From positions 267,390 through 331,389 of the forward strand of contig NZ_JADGMV010000004.1 of assembly GCF_015234355.1 (NCBI RefSeq): a stretch of DNA of 64,000 nt, given 5' to 3'. This stretch comes from Psychrobacter sp. NG25. GTDB lineage: Bacteria; Pseudomonadota; Gammaproteobacteria; Pseudomonadales; Moraxellaceae. Positions 26,364 through 34,723 of the stretch are shown here, piece after piece. How positions within the stretch are numbered: the first letter of the stretch is position 1; every line of letters begins with the position of its first letter. The position numbers and the translations under genes were made by a program. The notes under the pieces are model-generated. The model saw nothing but the letters and a program-made list of their open reading frames with translations, had not been told where the DNA came from and did not search any database.

Positions 26364-27638
26364 ATGGGTATTAAGACTCAGTCATGGAAAGATGATAAAA
26401 ATAGTCATGCAACTGAAACGAAATCTGGATTGAATCGTCGCCAGTTTTTACGTCAAGTTGGTATGAGTGCTGGGGCAGGGTTGTTAGCGACTCACAGTAT
26501 CACTCAGGCCCTGGCCTCTAATGCTATGGATCCAAGCAGCACGCAACTGACTAAAGATGATCTGCCAACTGCGCTGATGGATGATGGTTCATTACCACAA
26601 ATGTCACAGGCGTCGTTAACGCAGACAAACTGTATCACGCCTACAATTGAGACGCGACTTTTTGCCAGCTCTAACGTCGGTGGCAGTGACGACCGCACGC
26701 AATTGGCATTAGATCGTGTGGCGTGTGCGGGTTTTAAAGTAAATAATCCTGCGATTACCAATCGGCAGTATTTACGGTTTGCTGGTACGGATTCGCAGCG
26801 AGCGAGTGACCTGCAAAACATTGCTACAGGTGCTATCGCAGCACCCAAACTACTGCTGGGTGTGCGCGGTGGTTATGGTGCCATGCGTTTGTTACCGATG
26901 GTTGACTGGTCGACGCTGGGACGTATTATGAAGGAGCGGGGCACAATCCTCGCAGGCTTTAGTGATGTGACCGCTATTCAATGCGCATTGCTGGCAAAGG
27001 GAGATATGAGTTCGCTTGCGGCGCCGATGCTCTATAGTGAATTTGGCAAGTCCAAACCTGACGAGATCAGCTGTCGACAATTCGTTGAAGCACTCACCAA
27101 CCCCAATCTGGCTATCAACATATCAGACGCGTCCTTAACCAGTCCTAGTTTGCCTAGTATTTTGACAAGTACTGAGCCAAAAGCTATAACTGGCACTATG
27201 TGGGGTGGCAACTTGAGCGTGGTATCGGCGCTGGCAGGTAGTGAGTATTTACCGCGTATCGATGGCGGTATTGTATTCTTAGAAGATGTAGGCGAGCAGG
27301 CGTATCGTATTGAGCGCATGCTATATGACCTATATCTCGCAGGTGTCTTTAAAAATCAACAAGCGATTGTATTTGGGGCATTATCTGGTACGGGCGAGGA
27401 CAGCTATGACAAACGTTACGATGTGGCCACAGTCATTCGCCAATTGCATGAACTAACAGGATTGCCAATTTATAGTGGTATGAGCTTTGGTCACATTGGA
27501 CAAAAGAGCAGCTTTCCACTCGGTGCAACTTGTCAGCTAACACCTAATACTGATAGCGGGTATCAGCTAGCATTTACCGATTACCCGACCATTAAGGCTG
27601 AAACCATACATGTCGAAGGATTGTGGCAAACAATTTAG
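26364..27638 (+). CDS. S66-family LD-carboxypeptidase with Tat signal
   Basis: 424 residues. Residues 25-50 form a twin-arginine signal (NRRQFLRQVGMSAGAGLL). The peptidase domain shows LGVRGGYGAMRLLP, the Ser nucleophile in GFSDVTAIQ, a Glu in FLEDVGEQAYRIERML and a late His in GMSFGHIGQ. These fit the Ser-Glu-His triad of LdcA/MccF. LdcA removes the terminal D-Ala from tetrapeptide muropeptides, in the cytoplasm in E. coli. The Tat signal suggests this one works in the periplasm, which is less usual. It could alternatively act on another peptide, as MccF does. Confidence 0.85.
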   Translation: MGIKTQSWKDDKNSHATETKSGLNRRQFLRQVGMSAGAGLLATHSITQALASNAMDPSSTQLTKDDLPTALMDDGSLPQMSQASLTQTNCITPTIETRLFASSNVGGSDDRTQLALDRVACAGFKVNNPAITNRQYLRFAGTDSQRASDLQNIATGAIAAPKLLLGVRGGYGAMRLLPMVDWSTLGRIMKERGTILAGFSDVTAIQCALLAKGDMSSLAAPMLYSEFGKSKPDEISCRQFVEALTNPNLAINISDASLTSPSLPSILTSTEPKAITGTMWGGNLSVVSALAGSEYLPRIDGGIVFLEDVGEQAYRIERMLYDLYLAGVFKNQQAIVFGALSGTGEDSYDKRYDVATVIRQLHELTGLPIYSGMSFGHIGQKSSFPLGATCQLTPNTDSGYQLAFTDYPTIKAETIHVEGLWQTI

Positions 27639-27680
27639 GCATTAGACAAACTTTAAAAAACTAGCCATTAAAGAACCGTG

Positions 27681-28703
27681 TTAAATCGCTAACCGCGAAA
27701 ACTTATCCTGATACTCTTTTGGTGTCAGCTCCGTTGCGCGCTTAAAGAGGCGTGTGAATGAAGAAATATCATCATAGCCCACTTGTTCAGCAAGCGATTT
27801 TATCGTCACATCTCCCAATTCTAGCAGGCGCTTTGCCTGCTCAATTCTGACAGCTTGAATATACTCAATCGGGCGCATGGCAACAGAAGATTGAAAACGC
27901 CTGTTTAAAGTACGCGGGGTGATATTGACCATGGCAGCCAATCCGCTCACCTGAATAGTCTGATAAAAATTTTCCTCAATGAATTCTTGTACCTGCTTGA
28001 CCAATGGGTCTGAATGCGGTTTGTGCAACGTTACGTTGGTATAGCTGTTTTGATTGCCTCGTTTACTATCGATGATTTGGGTTTTGGCTACTTGAGTAGA
28101 AATCTCACGTCCGCAATAGCGCTCTATTAGTAACAATCCCAAATCATAAAATGCACTACCACCCGCCGCACAAAATATATTACCCGACTGACTGTCTGAT
28201 TTACTCTTCGAATGGGTGACAAACTGATTCTCTTGTAAGTTAACGGGTGGAAAATCTGCCTTGAATTTACTGGCGTAACCCCAGTGCGTGGTGGCGATTT
28301 TATTATCTAATAATCCTGCTTTTGCCAGAAAAAAAGCGCCGCTACAGTTGCTGGCTATATCTGACTTGGTGTCTGCCAACCGCTTTAAATGGGGTATTAA
28401 TTCTGCATTTCGGCTCAATACTTTATCGATTGAATCACCAATAGTCGGAATCAATAGCAAGTCGCATTCCGCCACTTCCTGAATATCGCAATGCGCTTGC
28501 ATGATCAAGCGGTTGCTACATCTAATATCCACGCCACCAACGCTCGCTATCTGCACATTAAATCGTGGTTCTACTGGCTCATCTAAAAATCGTTGCCAAC
28601 TGACACCAGTGAATGAGAATAAATCTAACGCACCTGTCAACGCGCTGCCGAGCACACCATCGAATCCAATAATAATGACTTTAAACGGTTTGAAATAGGG
28701 CAT
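27681..28703 (-). CDS. GlxA-type AraC family transcriptional regulator
   Basis: 340 residues. An N-terminal DJ-1/PfpI-like sensor domain (VIIGFDGVLGSALTGALDLF, with Cys in ASNCSGAFFLAKAG) is followed by an AraC-type double helix-turn-helix domain (ISSFTRLFKRATELTPKEYQ at the C terminus). It is divergent from the acyl-CoA dehydrogenase cluster, with two abutting 21 bp repeats in the 182 bp between them. This makes it the likely activator of that cluster. RBS AAGGAG precedes the ATG. The ligand is unknown. Confidence 0.9.
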   Translation of the reverse strand: MPYFKPFKVIIIGFDGVLGSALTGALDLFSFTGVSWQRFLDEPVEPRFNVQIASVGGVDIRCSNRLIMQAHCDIQEVAECDLLLIPTIGDSIDKVLSRNAELIPHLKRLADTKSDIASNCSGAFFLAKAGLLDNKIATTHWGYASKFKADFPPVNLQENQFVTHSKSKSDSQSGNIFCAAGGSAFYDLGLLLIERYCGREISTQVAKTQIIDSKRGNQNSYTNVTLHKPHSDPLVKQVQEFIEENFYQTIQVSGLAAMVNITPRTLNRRFQSSVAMRPIEYIQAVRIEQAKRLLELGDVTIKSLAEQVGYDDISSFTRLFKRATELTPKEYQDKFSRLAI

Positions 28704-28779
28704 GGGTATCTATTCTCCTTTTACTTGACTGACCAAAAATATAAATTTTCTATCTGAATTTTCTAAATATAAGTGTTAT

Positions 28780-28821
28780 TTATGTCGTATTTGACCATAA
28801 TTATGTCATAAATGACAATAC
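28780..28821 (+). promoter_or_regulatory. Two abutting 21 bp direct repeats, candidate AraC-type operator
   Basis: Unit 1 (28780-28800) and unit 2 (28801-28821) align as TTATGTC.TA..TGAC.ATA, with 16 of 21 identical. Unit 2 also contains TGTCAT-AA-ATGACA, a near-perfect palindrome. A 21 bp period places both units on the same face of the DNA, as AraC-family direct-repeat sites often are. It lies 64 bp before the acyl-CoA dehydrogenase ATG. Confidence 0.6.
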
Positions 28822-28885
28822 GGTAAGGCGTTAAATTAGCTTAATATCGATTGATAACCAAATTTAATCAGCTAACGAGAATACT

Positions 28886-30691
28886 ATGGCAGCAGATACG
28901 CTTATCAATGACTTTGAGTTACCGTTCCAATTGTATGATGTATTGGGTACTGAAAATTTAACCGAGCATGCTAAGTTTGCAGAGCATAGCCGCGAAACGT
29001 TTGATGCCGTATTGGATACGGCCAACAAAATTGCGACCCAGTTGTTTTTGCCGCATAACCATGTAGCGGATAAGAATGAGCCACAGTTTGATGGTAAAAA
29101 GGTCAGCATGCTAAGTGATGTAAAAGTCGCTTTTGATGCATTCCGTGAGTCAGGGTTCATCGCTGGTCGTTATAGTTTTGAAGACGGCGGCATGCAGTTG
29201 CCTGAAACAGTGATGACGGCCGTGGCAGGTTATTTTATGGCTGCCAATCCATCAACGACTGCTTATCCATTTTTGACCACTGCTGCGATTAATGTGATTT
29301 CACATTTTGCTAGCGATGAGATTAAAGCTGCCTTTATGCCGCGCATGCTGACAGGTGAATTCACTGGAACCATGGCATTGACCGAGCCACATGCAGGTTC
29401 GTCACTTGCTGATATCAAAACCACTGCGGTAAAACAAGACGATGGTTCTTACCGCGTAAAAGGCAGCAAGATTTATATCTCAGGCGGTGATCATGAACTG
29501 TCTGACAATATCGTCCATTTAGTATTGGCCAAGGTGCCAGGTGGTCCAGGCGGCGTGAAAGGCATCTCTTTATTTGCTGTTCCCAAGTATCGCTTAAACG
29601 ATGATGCATCGGTCGGCGAGCGCAACGATGTGCATTTGACAGGACTCATTCATAAGCTAGGCTATAGAGGCACGACGTCTACGGCATTGAGCTTTGGTGA
29701 CGAAGGTGAGTGTTATGGTTATCTCATCGGTGAAGAGCATTTCGGCCTGCGCTATATGTTCAAAATGATGAATGAAGCGCGCATCGCTGTTGGTTTTGGC
29801 GCATCGATGGTTGGTTATCGCGGTTATCAGTATTCACTTGATTATGCTAAAGACAGAACGCAAGGCAGAATCGCCCCGAACAATAAACCTGAAGATGCGG
29901 CAACCGCTATCATTAATCATGGTGACGTAAAGCGTATGTTACTCGCGCAAAAAGCCTACTCTGAAGGTGGTATCTCCTTATGTCTATATGGTTCAAACCT
30001 GATTGACCGTATCAATACTTGTGAAGACGAAACATTAAAAAATGAGCTGACAGAGTTGTTAGATCTTCTTACCCCAGTATTGAAAGCATGGCCATCTGAA
30101 TATGGGCCAAAAGCCAATGACTTGGGCATTCAAGTATTGGGCGGTGCAGGCTATACGCGTGAGTATCAGGCTGAGCAGTTTTGGCGTGACAATCGCCTAA
30201 ACCCCATCCATGAAGGCACAAATGGTGTGCAGGCGCTAGATTTGTCATTCCGCAAGTTATGGCAAAAAGGTGGTTTGGGTATTCAAATTCTCAAACGTGA
30301 AATCACGCAGGATCTAGAAAATATCACTACACCTGAGAGCGCGCAACTTGCAGGTAAATTGATGCCTTACATGGGTCACTTACATGAAGTATTAGTGCAT
30401 CTCAGCAAAGTGTTACAAACCGAAGAAGCCGTGACATTGACGGGCAACGCGCAAGCATTGATGAATATCTTTGCCTCAATTGTACTGAGCTGGATCTGGA
30501 TTCGTCAAGCGAGTAAGGCTGAGCAGCTATTAAGCACGACGCAAAATGCTGAGCAGCAGAATTTCTATAAAGGCAAGATACAAGCGGCCAAATACTTCAT
30601 CGATTGGGAACTACCATTAGTTAAACGCGACATCGAATTATTAACCAATACCAACTCGGTTTGTACTGATATGCAAACAGAATGGTTCTAA
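28886..30691 (+). CDS. Acyl-CoA dehydrogenase, long (about 600 residue) form
   Basis: 601 residues, longer than classical acyl-CoA dehydrogenases (about 380) and matching the DmdC/FadE-like branch with a C-terminal extra domain. FAD-binding motifs are visible (MALTEPHAGSSLADIKTTAV and the ISGGDHEL block), and the region LGGAGYTREYQAEQFWRDNR then PIHEGTNGVQALDL contains the usual catalytic-base neighbourhood. It is the first gene after the AraC-type regulator and leads an operon-like run with 22 bp to the next gene. The substrate is unknown: branched, aromatic or methylthio-propionyl-CoA are possible. Confidence 0.9.
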   Translation: MAADTLINDFELPFQLYDVLGTENLTEHAKFAEHSRETFDAVLDTANKIATQLFLPHNHVADKNEPQFDGKKVSMLSDVKVAFDAFRESGFIAGRYSFEDGGMQLPETVMTAVAGYFMAANPSTTAYPFLTTAAINVISHFASDEIKAAFMPRMLTGEFTGTMALTEPHAGSSLADIKTTAVKQDDGSYRVKGSKIYISGGDHELSDNIVHLVLAKVPGGPGGVKGISLFAVPKYRLNDDASVGERNDVHLTGLIHKLGYRGTTSTALSFGDEGECYGYLIGEEHFGLRYMFKMMNEARIAVGFGASMVGYRGYQYSLDYAKDRTQGRIAPNNKPEDAATAIINHGDVKRMLLAQKAYSEGGISLCLYGSNLIDRINTCEDETLKNELTELLDLLTPVLKAWPSEYGPKANDLGIQVLGGAGYTREYQAEQFWRDNRLNPIHEGTNGVQALDLSFRKLWQKGGLGIQILKREITQDLENITTPESAQLAGKLMPYMGHLHEVLVHLSKVLQTEEAVTLTGNAQALMNIFASIVLSWIWIRQASKAEQLLSTTQNAEQQNFYKGKIQAAKYFIDWELPLVKRDIELLTNTNSVCTDMQTEWF

Positions 30692-30713
30692 GGACAACTC
30701 TAAGGAAAGAGAC

Positions 30714-31721
30714 ATGACAAAAATTAATAAACAGTGGCGATTAAAAGCAAGACCAGTAGGCGAGCCTAGTGCCGAGACTTGGGATTATACCGAGACAGAA
30801 ATACCGACTATCACCGATGGTCAGCTACTGATTAAAGTTGAATACATCTCTATCGATCCGGCGATGCGTGGTTGGCTAAACGATGCCAAATCTTATATCG
30901 CACCGGTACAGATTGGTGAAGTCATGCGTGCTGGTACTGTAGGCGAAGTGATTGAAAGTAAGCATGAGAAATTTATCGTTGGTGACTATGTCGCAGGTCA
31001 CGATGGCGTGCAGTCCTATGCCGTCAGTGATGGTGCTAATCTGTACAAAGTTGATCCAAAACTGGCACCATTGTCTTACTACTTGGGCGTACTCGGCATG
31101 CCGGGTATGACAGGGTATTTTGGTTTGCTCAAAACAGGTCAGCCAAAAGCGGGTGAGACTGTCGTCGTCTCTGGCGCAGCTGGTGCTGTTGGTAGCTTGG
31201 TTGGTCAGATTGCCAAAATTAAAGGCTGCCGCGTTGTCGGTATCGCAGGCGGCGCTGAGAAATGCAAATTCTTAGTCGATGAGCTTGGGTTTGATGCGAC
31301 AATTGACTATAAAAATGAAGATGTGAAAAAAGCACTAAAGAAAACCTGTCCAGACGGCGTCGATGTGTACTTTGACAACGTAGGCGGTGATATCTTAAAT
31401 GACGTCCTCACACAAATAAACCTGCATGCGCGTATCGTCATTTGCGGTGCGATCAGTCAGTATAACAACACCACAGAAGTCAAAGGCCCATCGAACTATT
31501 TATCATTATTGGTCAATCGTGCCCGTATGGAAGGCATCGTGGTATTTGATAATATCAAAGAATATCCAGTCGCCATGAAAGATATCGCTGGCTGGATTCA
31601 GTCAGGTGATATGAAAGTGAAAGACCATATCGTTGAAGGTATCGAGACGTTCCCAGATACTTTGATGATGCTCTTTAAAGGTGAAAACTTCGGTAAACTA
31701 GTACTTAAGGTAGAGGGATAG
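30714..31721 (+). CDS. Zinc-free MDR NADP-dependent oxidoreductase (CurA/PTGR-like)
   Basis: 335 residues of the medium-chain dehydrogenase superfamily without the structural and catalytic zinc ligands of alcohol dehydrogenase. The Rossmann motif is SGAAGAVGSLVGQIAKIKGC, the N terminus EYISIDPAMRGWLND is typical of the leukotriene B4 dehydrogenase/CurA branch, and VYFDNVGGDILNDVL is the following family block. These enzymes reduce 2-alkenals, enones or enoyl thioesters. GGAAAGAG precedes the ATG and the gap to the preceding gene is 22 bp, so cotranscription is likely. Confidence 0.88.
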   Translation: MTKINKQWRLKARPVGEPSAETWDYTETEIPTITDGQLLIKVEYISIDPAMRGWLNDAKSYIAPVQIGEVMRAGTVGEVIESKHEKFIVGDYVAGHDGVQSYAVSDGANLYKVDPKLAPLSYYLGVLGMPGMTGYFGLLKTGQPKAGETVVVSGAAGAVGSLVGQIAKIKGCRVVGIAGGAEKCKFLVDELGFDATIDYKNEDVKKALKKTCPDGVDVYFDNVGGDILNDVLTQINLHARIVICGAISQYNNTTEVKGPSNYLSLLVNRARMEGIVVFDNIKEYPVAMKDIAGWIQSGDMKVKDHIVEGIETFPDTLMMLFKGENFGKLVLKVEG

Positions 31722-31724
31722 ATC

Positions 31725-32507
31725 ATGACACTGAATACAAACGGAATTGCATCAGATGTAACGGGTAAACGAATTTTAATCACGGGCGGTGCATCAGGCA
31801 TCGGGGCAGCAAGCGCATTATTGCTAGCCAGTCGCGGCGCAAAAGTCGTGATCGGTGATATGGCAGAAGAAATGGGAGAAGCGGTTGCCAAGCAAGGTCA
31901 AGACGCTGGCAACAGTATTGTCTTCAAAAAAGTAGACGTGACCAGTGGTGATGAAGTACGAGCGTTGTTCGACTTTGCAGTAGAAACGCTTGGTGGCCTA
32001 GATGTTGTGGTAAACAATGCTGGTATCGACCATAAGCCTTCGCCGATGCATGAGCTGAGTGATGAGGACTTTGATCGTAATATCGCAGTGAATTTAAAAG
32101 GCGTTTGGCACTGTATGCGTGCCGCCGTCAACTGTATGATACCTAATGGTGGCGGTCATGTGATTAACGTCGCATCTATCGCAGGCCTACGCTCAGCGCC
32201 TATGATTTCAGCTTATAGCGCTGCTAAACATGGGGTTATGGGTCTGACCAAATCTGCTGCTCATGAGTATGCCCGCGCCAATATTCGTTTTAACGCTGTA
32301 TGCCCAAGCTTCATTGATACACCGATGGTACGCAATACCATGGCGACCATGGACGAGCGTACGCAGCAAGCAACGATTAAGGCAAGTCCACTGCGCCGCC
32401 TAGGAGATGTGAATGAAATTTCTAGTGCGATTGCATGGCTAGCTAGCGATGAAAGCACCTTTATGAATGGCCATGCCTTTACACTCGATGGTGGTATGCT
32501 AGCGTAA
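31725..32507 (+). CDS. SDR family oxidoreductase
   Basis: 260 residues of the classical SDR type. Cofactor motif TGGASGIGAASA (about residue 20), NNAG block in VVNNAGIDHKP, catalytic Ser in NVASIAGLRS, Tyr and Lys in SAYSAAKHG. An acidic residue after beta-2 (VIGDMAE) favours NAD. Only 3 bp separate it from the stop of the preceding oxidoreductase, so the two are coupled. It probably oxidises a 3-hydroxyacyl-CoA or alcohol in the same pathway. Confidence 0.88.
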   Translation: MTLNTNGIASDVTGKRILITGGASGIGAASALLLASRGAKVVIGDMAEEMGEAVAKQGQDAGNSIVFKKVDVTSGDEVRALFDFAVETLGGLDVVVNNAGIDHKPSPMHELSDEDFDRNIAVNLKGVWHCMRAAVNCMIPNGGGHVINVASIAGLRSAPMISAYSAAKHGVMGLTKSAAHEYARANIRFNAVCPSFIDTPMVRNTMATMDERTQQATIKASPLRRLGDVNEISSAIAWLASDESTFMNGHAFTLDGGMLA

Positions 32508-32657
32508 CTGTGGCAATTGAGCGCTCATTATTTATTTACTAGTGCTCGATAATCGCTGTTAGATATGACAGCGATTATCTGCATTTAGCGACCTAGTGAT
32601 GGTGCTCAGGCATGATTGTTTGAGAATATAAAGTTTATAAAAATATAAGGAATAACG

Positions 32658-33419
32658 ATGAAAGATTTATTTGATTTAACCGGTAAAGTTGCTTTGGTTA
32701 CTGGCGCTAGCCGTGGTATTGGCGAATCTATTGCTCGTTTATTGGCTTCAAGAGGCGCGCATGTGATCGTCTCTAGTCGTAAGATTGATGCTTGCCAAGC
32801 AGTCGCTGATAGCATCGTCGCTGATGGTCACAAAGCAAGCGCCTTTGCTTGTCATGTAGGTGAGATGGCGCAGATTGATGCGATTTTTGAGCATATCAAA
32901 AGTGAATTTGGTCAAATCGATATCTTAGTCAATAACGCTGCAGCTAACCCGTACTACGGCCATATCTTAGATACAGATTTAGCAGCTTTTGATAAGACCG
33001 TCGAAGTTAATATCCGCGGTTATTTCTTTATGTCGACGGCCGCTGGCAAAATGATGAAAGAGCAAGGCGGCGGTGTCATTTTGAATACCGCATCGGTCAA
33101 CGGTTTGGTAGCAGGCGACAAGCAAGGCATTTACTCAATCACCAAAGCGGCGGTTATTAGCATGACCAAAGCTTTTGCAAAAGAATGTGGCCCACTCAAT
33201 ATCCGCGTCAATGCGTTATTGCCAGGTTTAACCGATACCAAGTTCGCCTCTGCCTTAACAACCAATGATAAAGTCTTAAAAATGGCGCTACATGCTATTC
33301 CACTAGGGCGCGTCGCGAATCCTGATGAAATGGCTGGCACAGTATTGTATCTAGTGTCGGACGCTTCAAGTTATACCACAGGCGCAACGATCGTTGTCGA
33401 TGGCGGTATGCTGGCTTAA
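32658..33419 (+). CDS. SDR family oxidoreductase, second copy in the cluster
   Basis: 253 residues. Cofactor motif TGASRGIGESIA, NNAA in LVNNAAANPYYG, catalytic Ser in NTASVNGLVAG, Tyr and Lys in GIYSITKAA. An Arg after beta-2 (VIVSSRKID) suggests NADP use, unlike the preceding SDR. RBS TAAGGAA precedes the ATG. A 150 bp gap separates it from the preceding SDR and it ends at a strong terminator, so it may have its own promoter. Confidence 0.88.
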   Translation: MKDLFDLTGKVALVTGASRGIGESIARLLASRGAHVIVSSRKIDACQAVADSIVADGHKASAFACHVGEMAQIDAIFEHIKSEFGQIDILVNNAAANPYYGHILDTDLAAFDKTVEVNIRGYFFMSTAAGKMMKEQGGGVILNTASVNGLVAGDKQGIYSITKAAVISMTKAFAKECGPLNIRVNALLPGLTDTKFASALTTNDKVLKMALHAIPLGRVANPDEMAGTVLYLVSDASSYTTGATIVVDGGMLA

Positions 33420-33468
33420 TTAGCCGATCAGAAAACTTGGAATATAAATTCAAGAAAAGTTACTTAAG

Positions 33469-33502
33469 AACCGCATGAAATTTACTTTCATGCGGTTTTT
33501 TT
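33469..33502 (+). terminator. Terminator after the acyl-CoA cluster
   Basis: AACCGCATGAAA (33469-33480) pairs with TTTCATGCGGTT (33486-33497) around TTTAC, followed by a run of T. Confidence 0.88.
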
Positions 33503-33639
33503 GATTTGGTTTTTTGATGGAATGTTAAAATAATCTTGGTTTTGCACTAACGAATAAATTGCTAATTTTAAATGAGCATCAGCTGTATAGTGGCATAATA
33601 AAGCTGCTAATCGCTACTTGAATAATATAGGAATTAAGC

Positions 33640-34482
33640 ATGAATTCAGTGATCAATCATAAAATAAATATAACTTCTCAAAATAAAACATGGCTATTCG
33701 TGCCAGCGACTCGCATCGACAGAGTAGCCAAAGCTTTTGCTAGTGGCGCAGATGCAGTTATTGTCGATTTAGAAGATGCCGTTGCGCCAGAGAGTAAAGC
33801 AGACGCCCGCGAAGCATTACAGCAATATCATGACAGCGCAGGTTATCAGCCGATTTGGGTACGTGTTAATAAGGCAGGTAGAGAGGAGTTTTTCAAAGAC
33901 ATAGTACTTTGTCAAAAAATGCCAAATTTGGCTGGCGTGCTACTGGCTAAAGCTGAGCAAGTCGCCGACATTGAGAGCGTATATCAGCTTACCAACTTAC
34001 CTGTGATTGCATTGATTGAGAGTGCCATTGGATTATATCAAATCGACAGTATGGCAAAAGCAGTCGGGTTAGCCGCGTTTAGTTATGGATTTTTAGATCT
34101 GTGCAATGATTTGCGGGTACAAGTAGATACGCCTGCTGCGGATATCATCGCTAACCAAATCCGCTACCAATTAATTCTAACGTCAAAAGTACATCAGTTG
34201 GCAGCGCCTATTGATACGGTTTATCCTGACTTCAATGATGAGATAGGATTAAGCGCGCGAGTAAATTTATGGTCACAGATGGGCATGTCAGGAATGCTGT
34301 GTATTCATCCCAAACAAGTGGCTGTCGTCAAGCAGGCATTACAACCAACAGACGAAGCATTGTCATTTGCTCAGCGTGTGGTCGAGGAGTATGAGCGCAG
34401 TGGACAGGCAGTGTTTGAAATAGATGGTCAAATGGCAGATGCACCAGTGATTGAGAGCAGTCGTCAACTGTTAGATAAGTAG
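33640..34482 (+). CDS. HpcH/HpaI-family lyase, CitE-like
   Basis: 280 residues of the CitE-like (citrate lyase beta subunit) family. Conserved blocks are LFVPATRIDRVAKAFASGAD, VIVDLEDAVAPESKADAR (with metal-binding acidic residues), an Arg in VRVNKAG, IALIESAIGL and CIHPKQVAVV. No citrate lyase alpha or gamma genes are nearby, so it is a stand-alone CitE-like enzyme, which in other bacteria act on malyl-, citramalyl- or related CoA thioesters. The terminator before it means it probably has its own promoter, although it sits with acyl-CoA genes. Confidence 0.85.
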   Translation: MNSVINHKINITSQNKTWLFVPATRIDRVAKAFASGADAVIVDLEDAVAPESKADAREALQQYHDSAGYQPIWVRVNKAGREEFFKDIVLCQKMPNLAGVLLAKAEQVADIESVYQLTNLPVIALIESAIGLYQIDSMAKAVGLAAFSYGFLDLCNDLRVQVDTPAADIIANQIRYQLILTSKVHQLAAPIDTVYPDFNDEIGLSARVNLWSQMGMSGMLCIHPKQVAVVKQALQPTDEALSFAQRVVEEYERSGQAVFEIDGQMADAPVIESSRQLLDK

Positions 34483-34560
34483 CTAAAGTTTGTTAAATCA
34501 ACACTATTATTATTGATATAATGATTCTCTCACTCGATATTATTGTGCATAAAATATTTC

Positions 34561-34666
34561 TATAGTCGGTTCAATATAATTTAGATACAAGGAAGGCGAG
34601 TGAAAGTACTCAACTCGTAGACTAAGCAAGCCTGACACCGTACCAATTTATAGAGGATTGACTATA
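34561..34666 (+). repeat. Full copy of the dispersed MITE-like intergenic repeat
   Basis: 106 bp with ends TATAGTCGGTTCAATATAAT and, inverted, TATAGTCAATCCTCTATAAA. It shares TAGATACAAGG and the TTTATAGAGGATTGACTATA end with the other copies. It ends 57 bp before the preferred start of the MacA-like gene, so it may supply its upstream sequences. The middle part differs from copies A and D. Confidence 0.72.
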
Positions 34667-34723
34667 CATAGACCATATTGCCCATCAGTATCAAACGCTC
34701 TTACTCAAAATCGGAGAAACTCA

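Noticed and set aside
34658..34723. Longer start of the MacA-like protein at TTG 34658
   Set aside because: It would begin inside a repeat end, and a GGAG site lies before the TTG at 34724.
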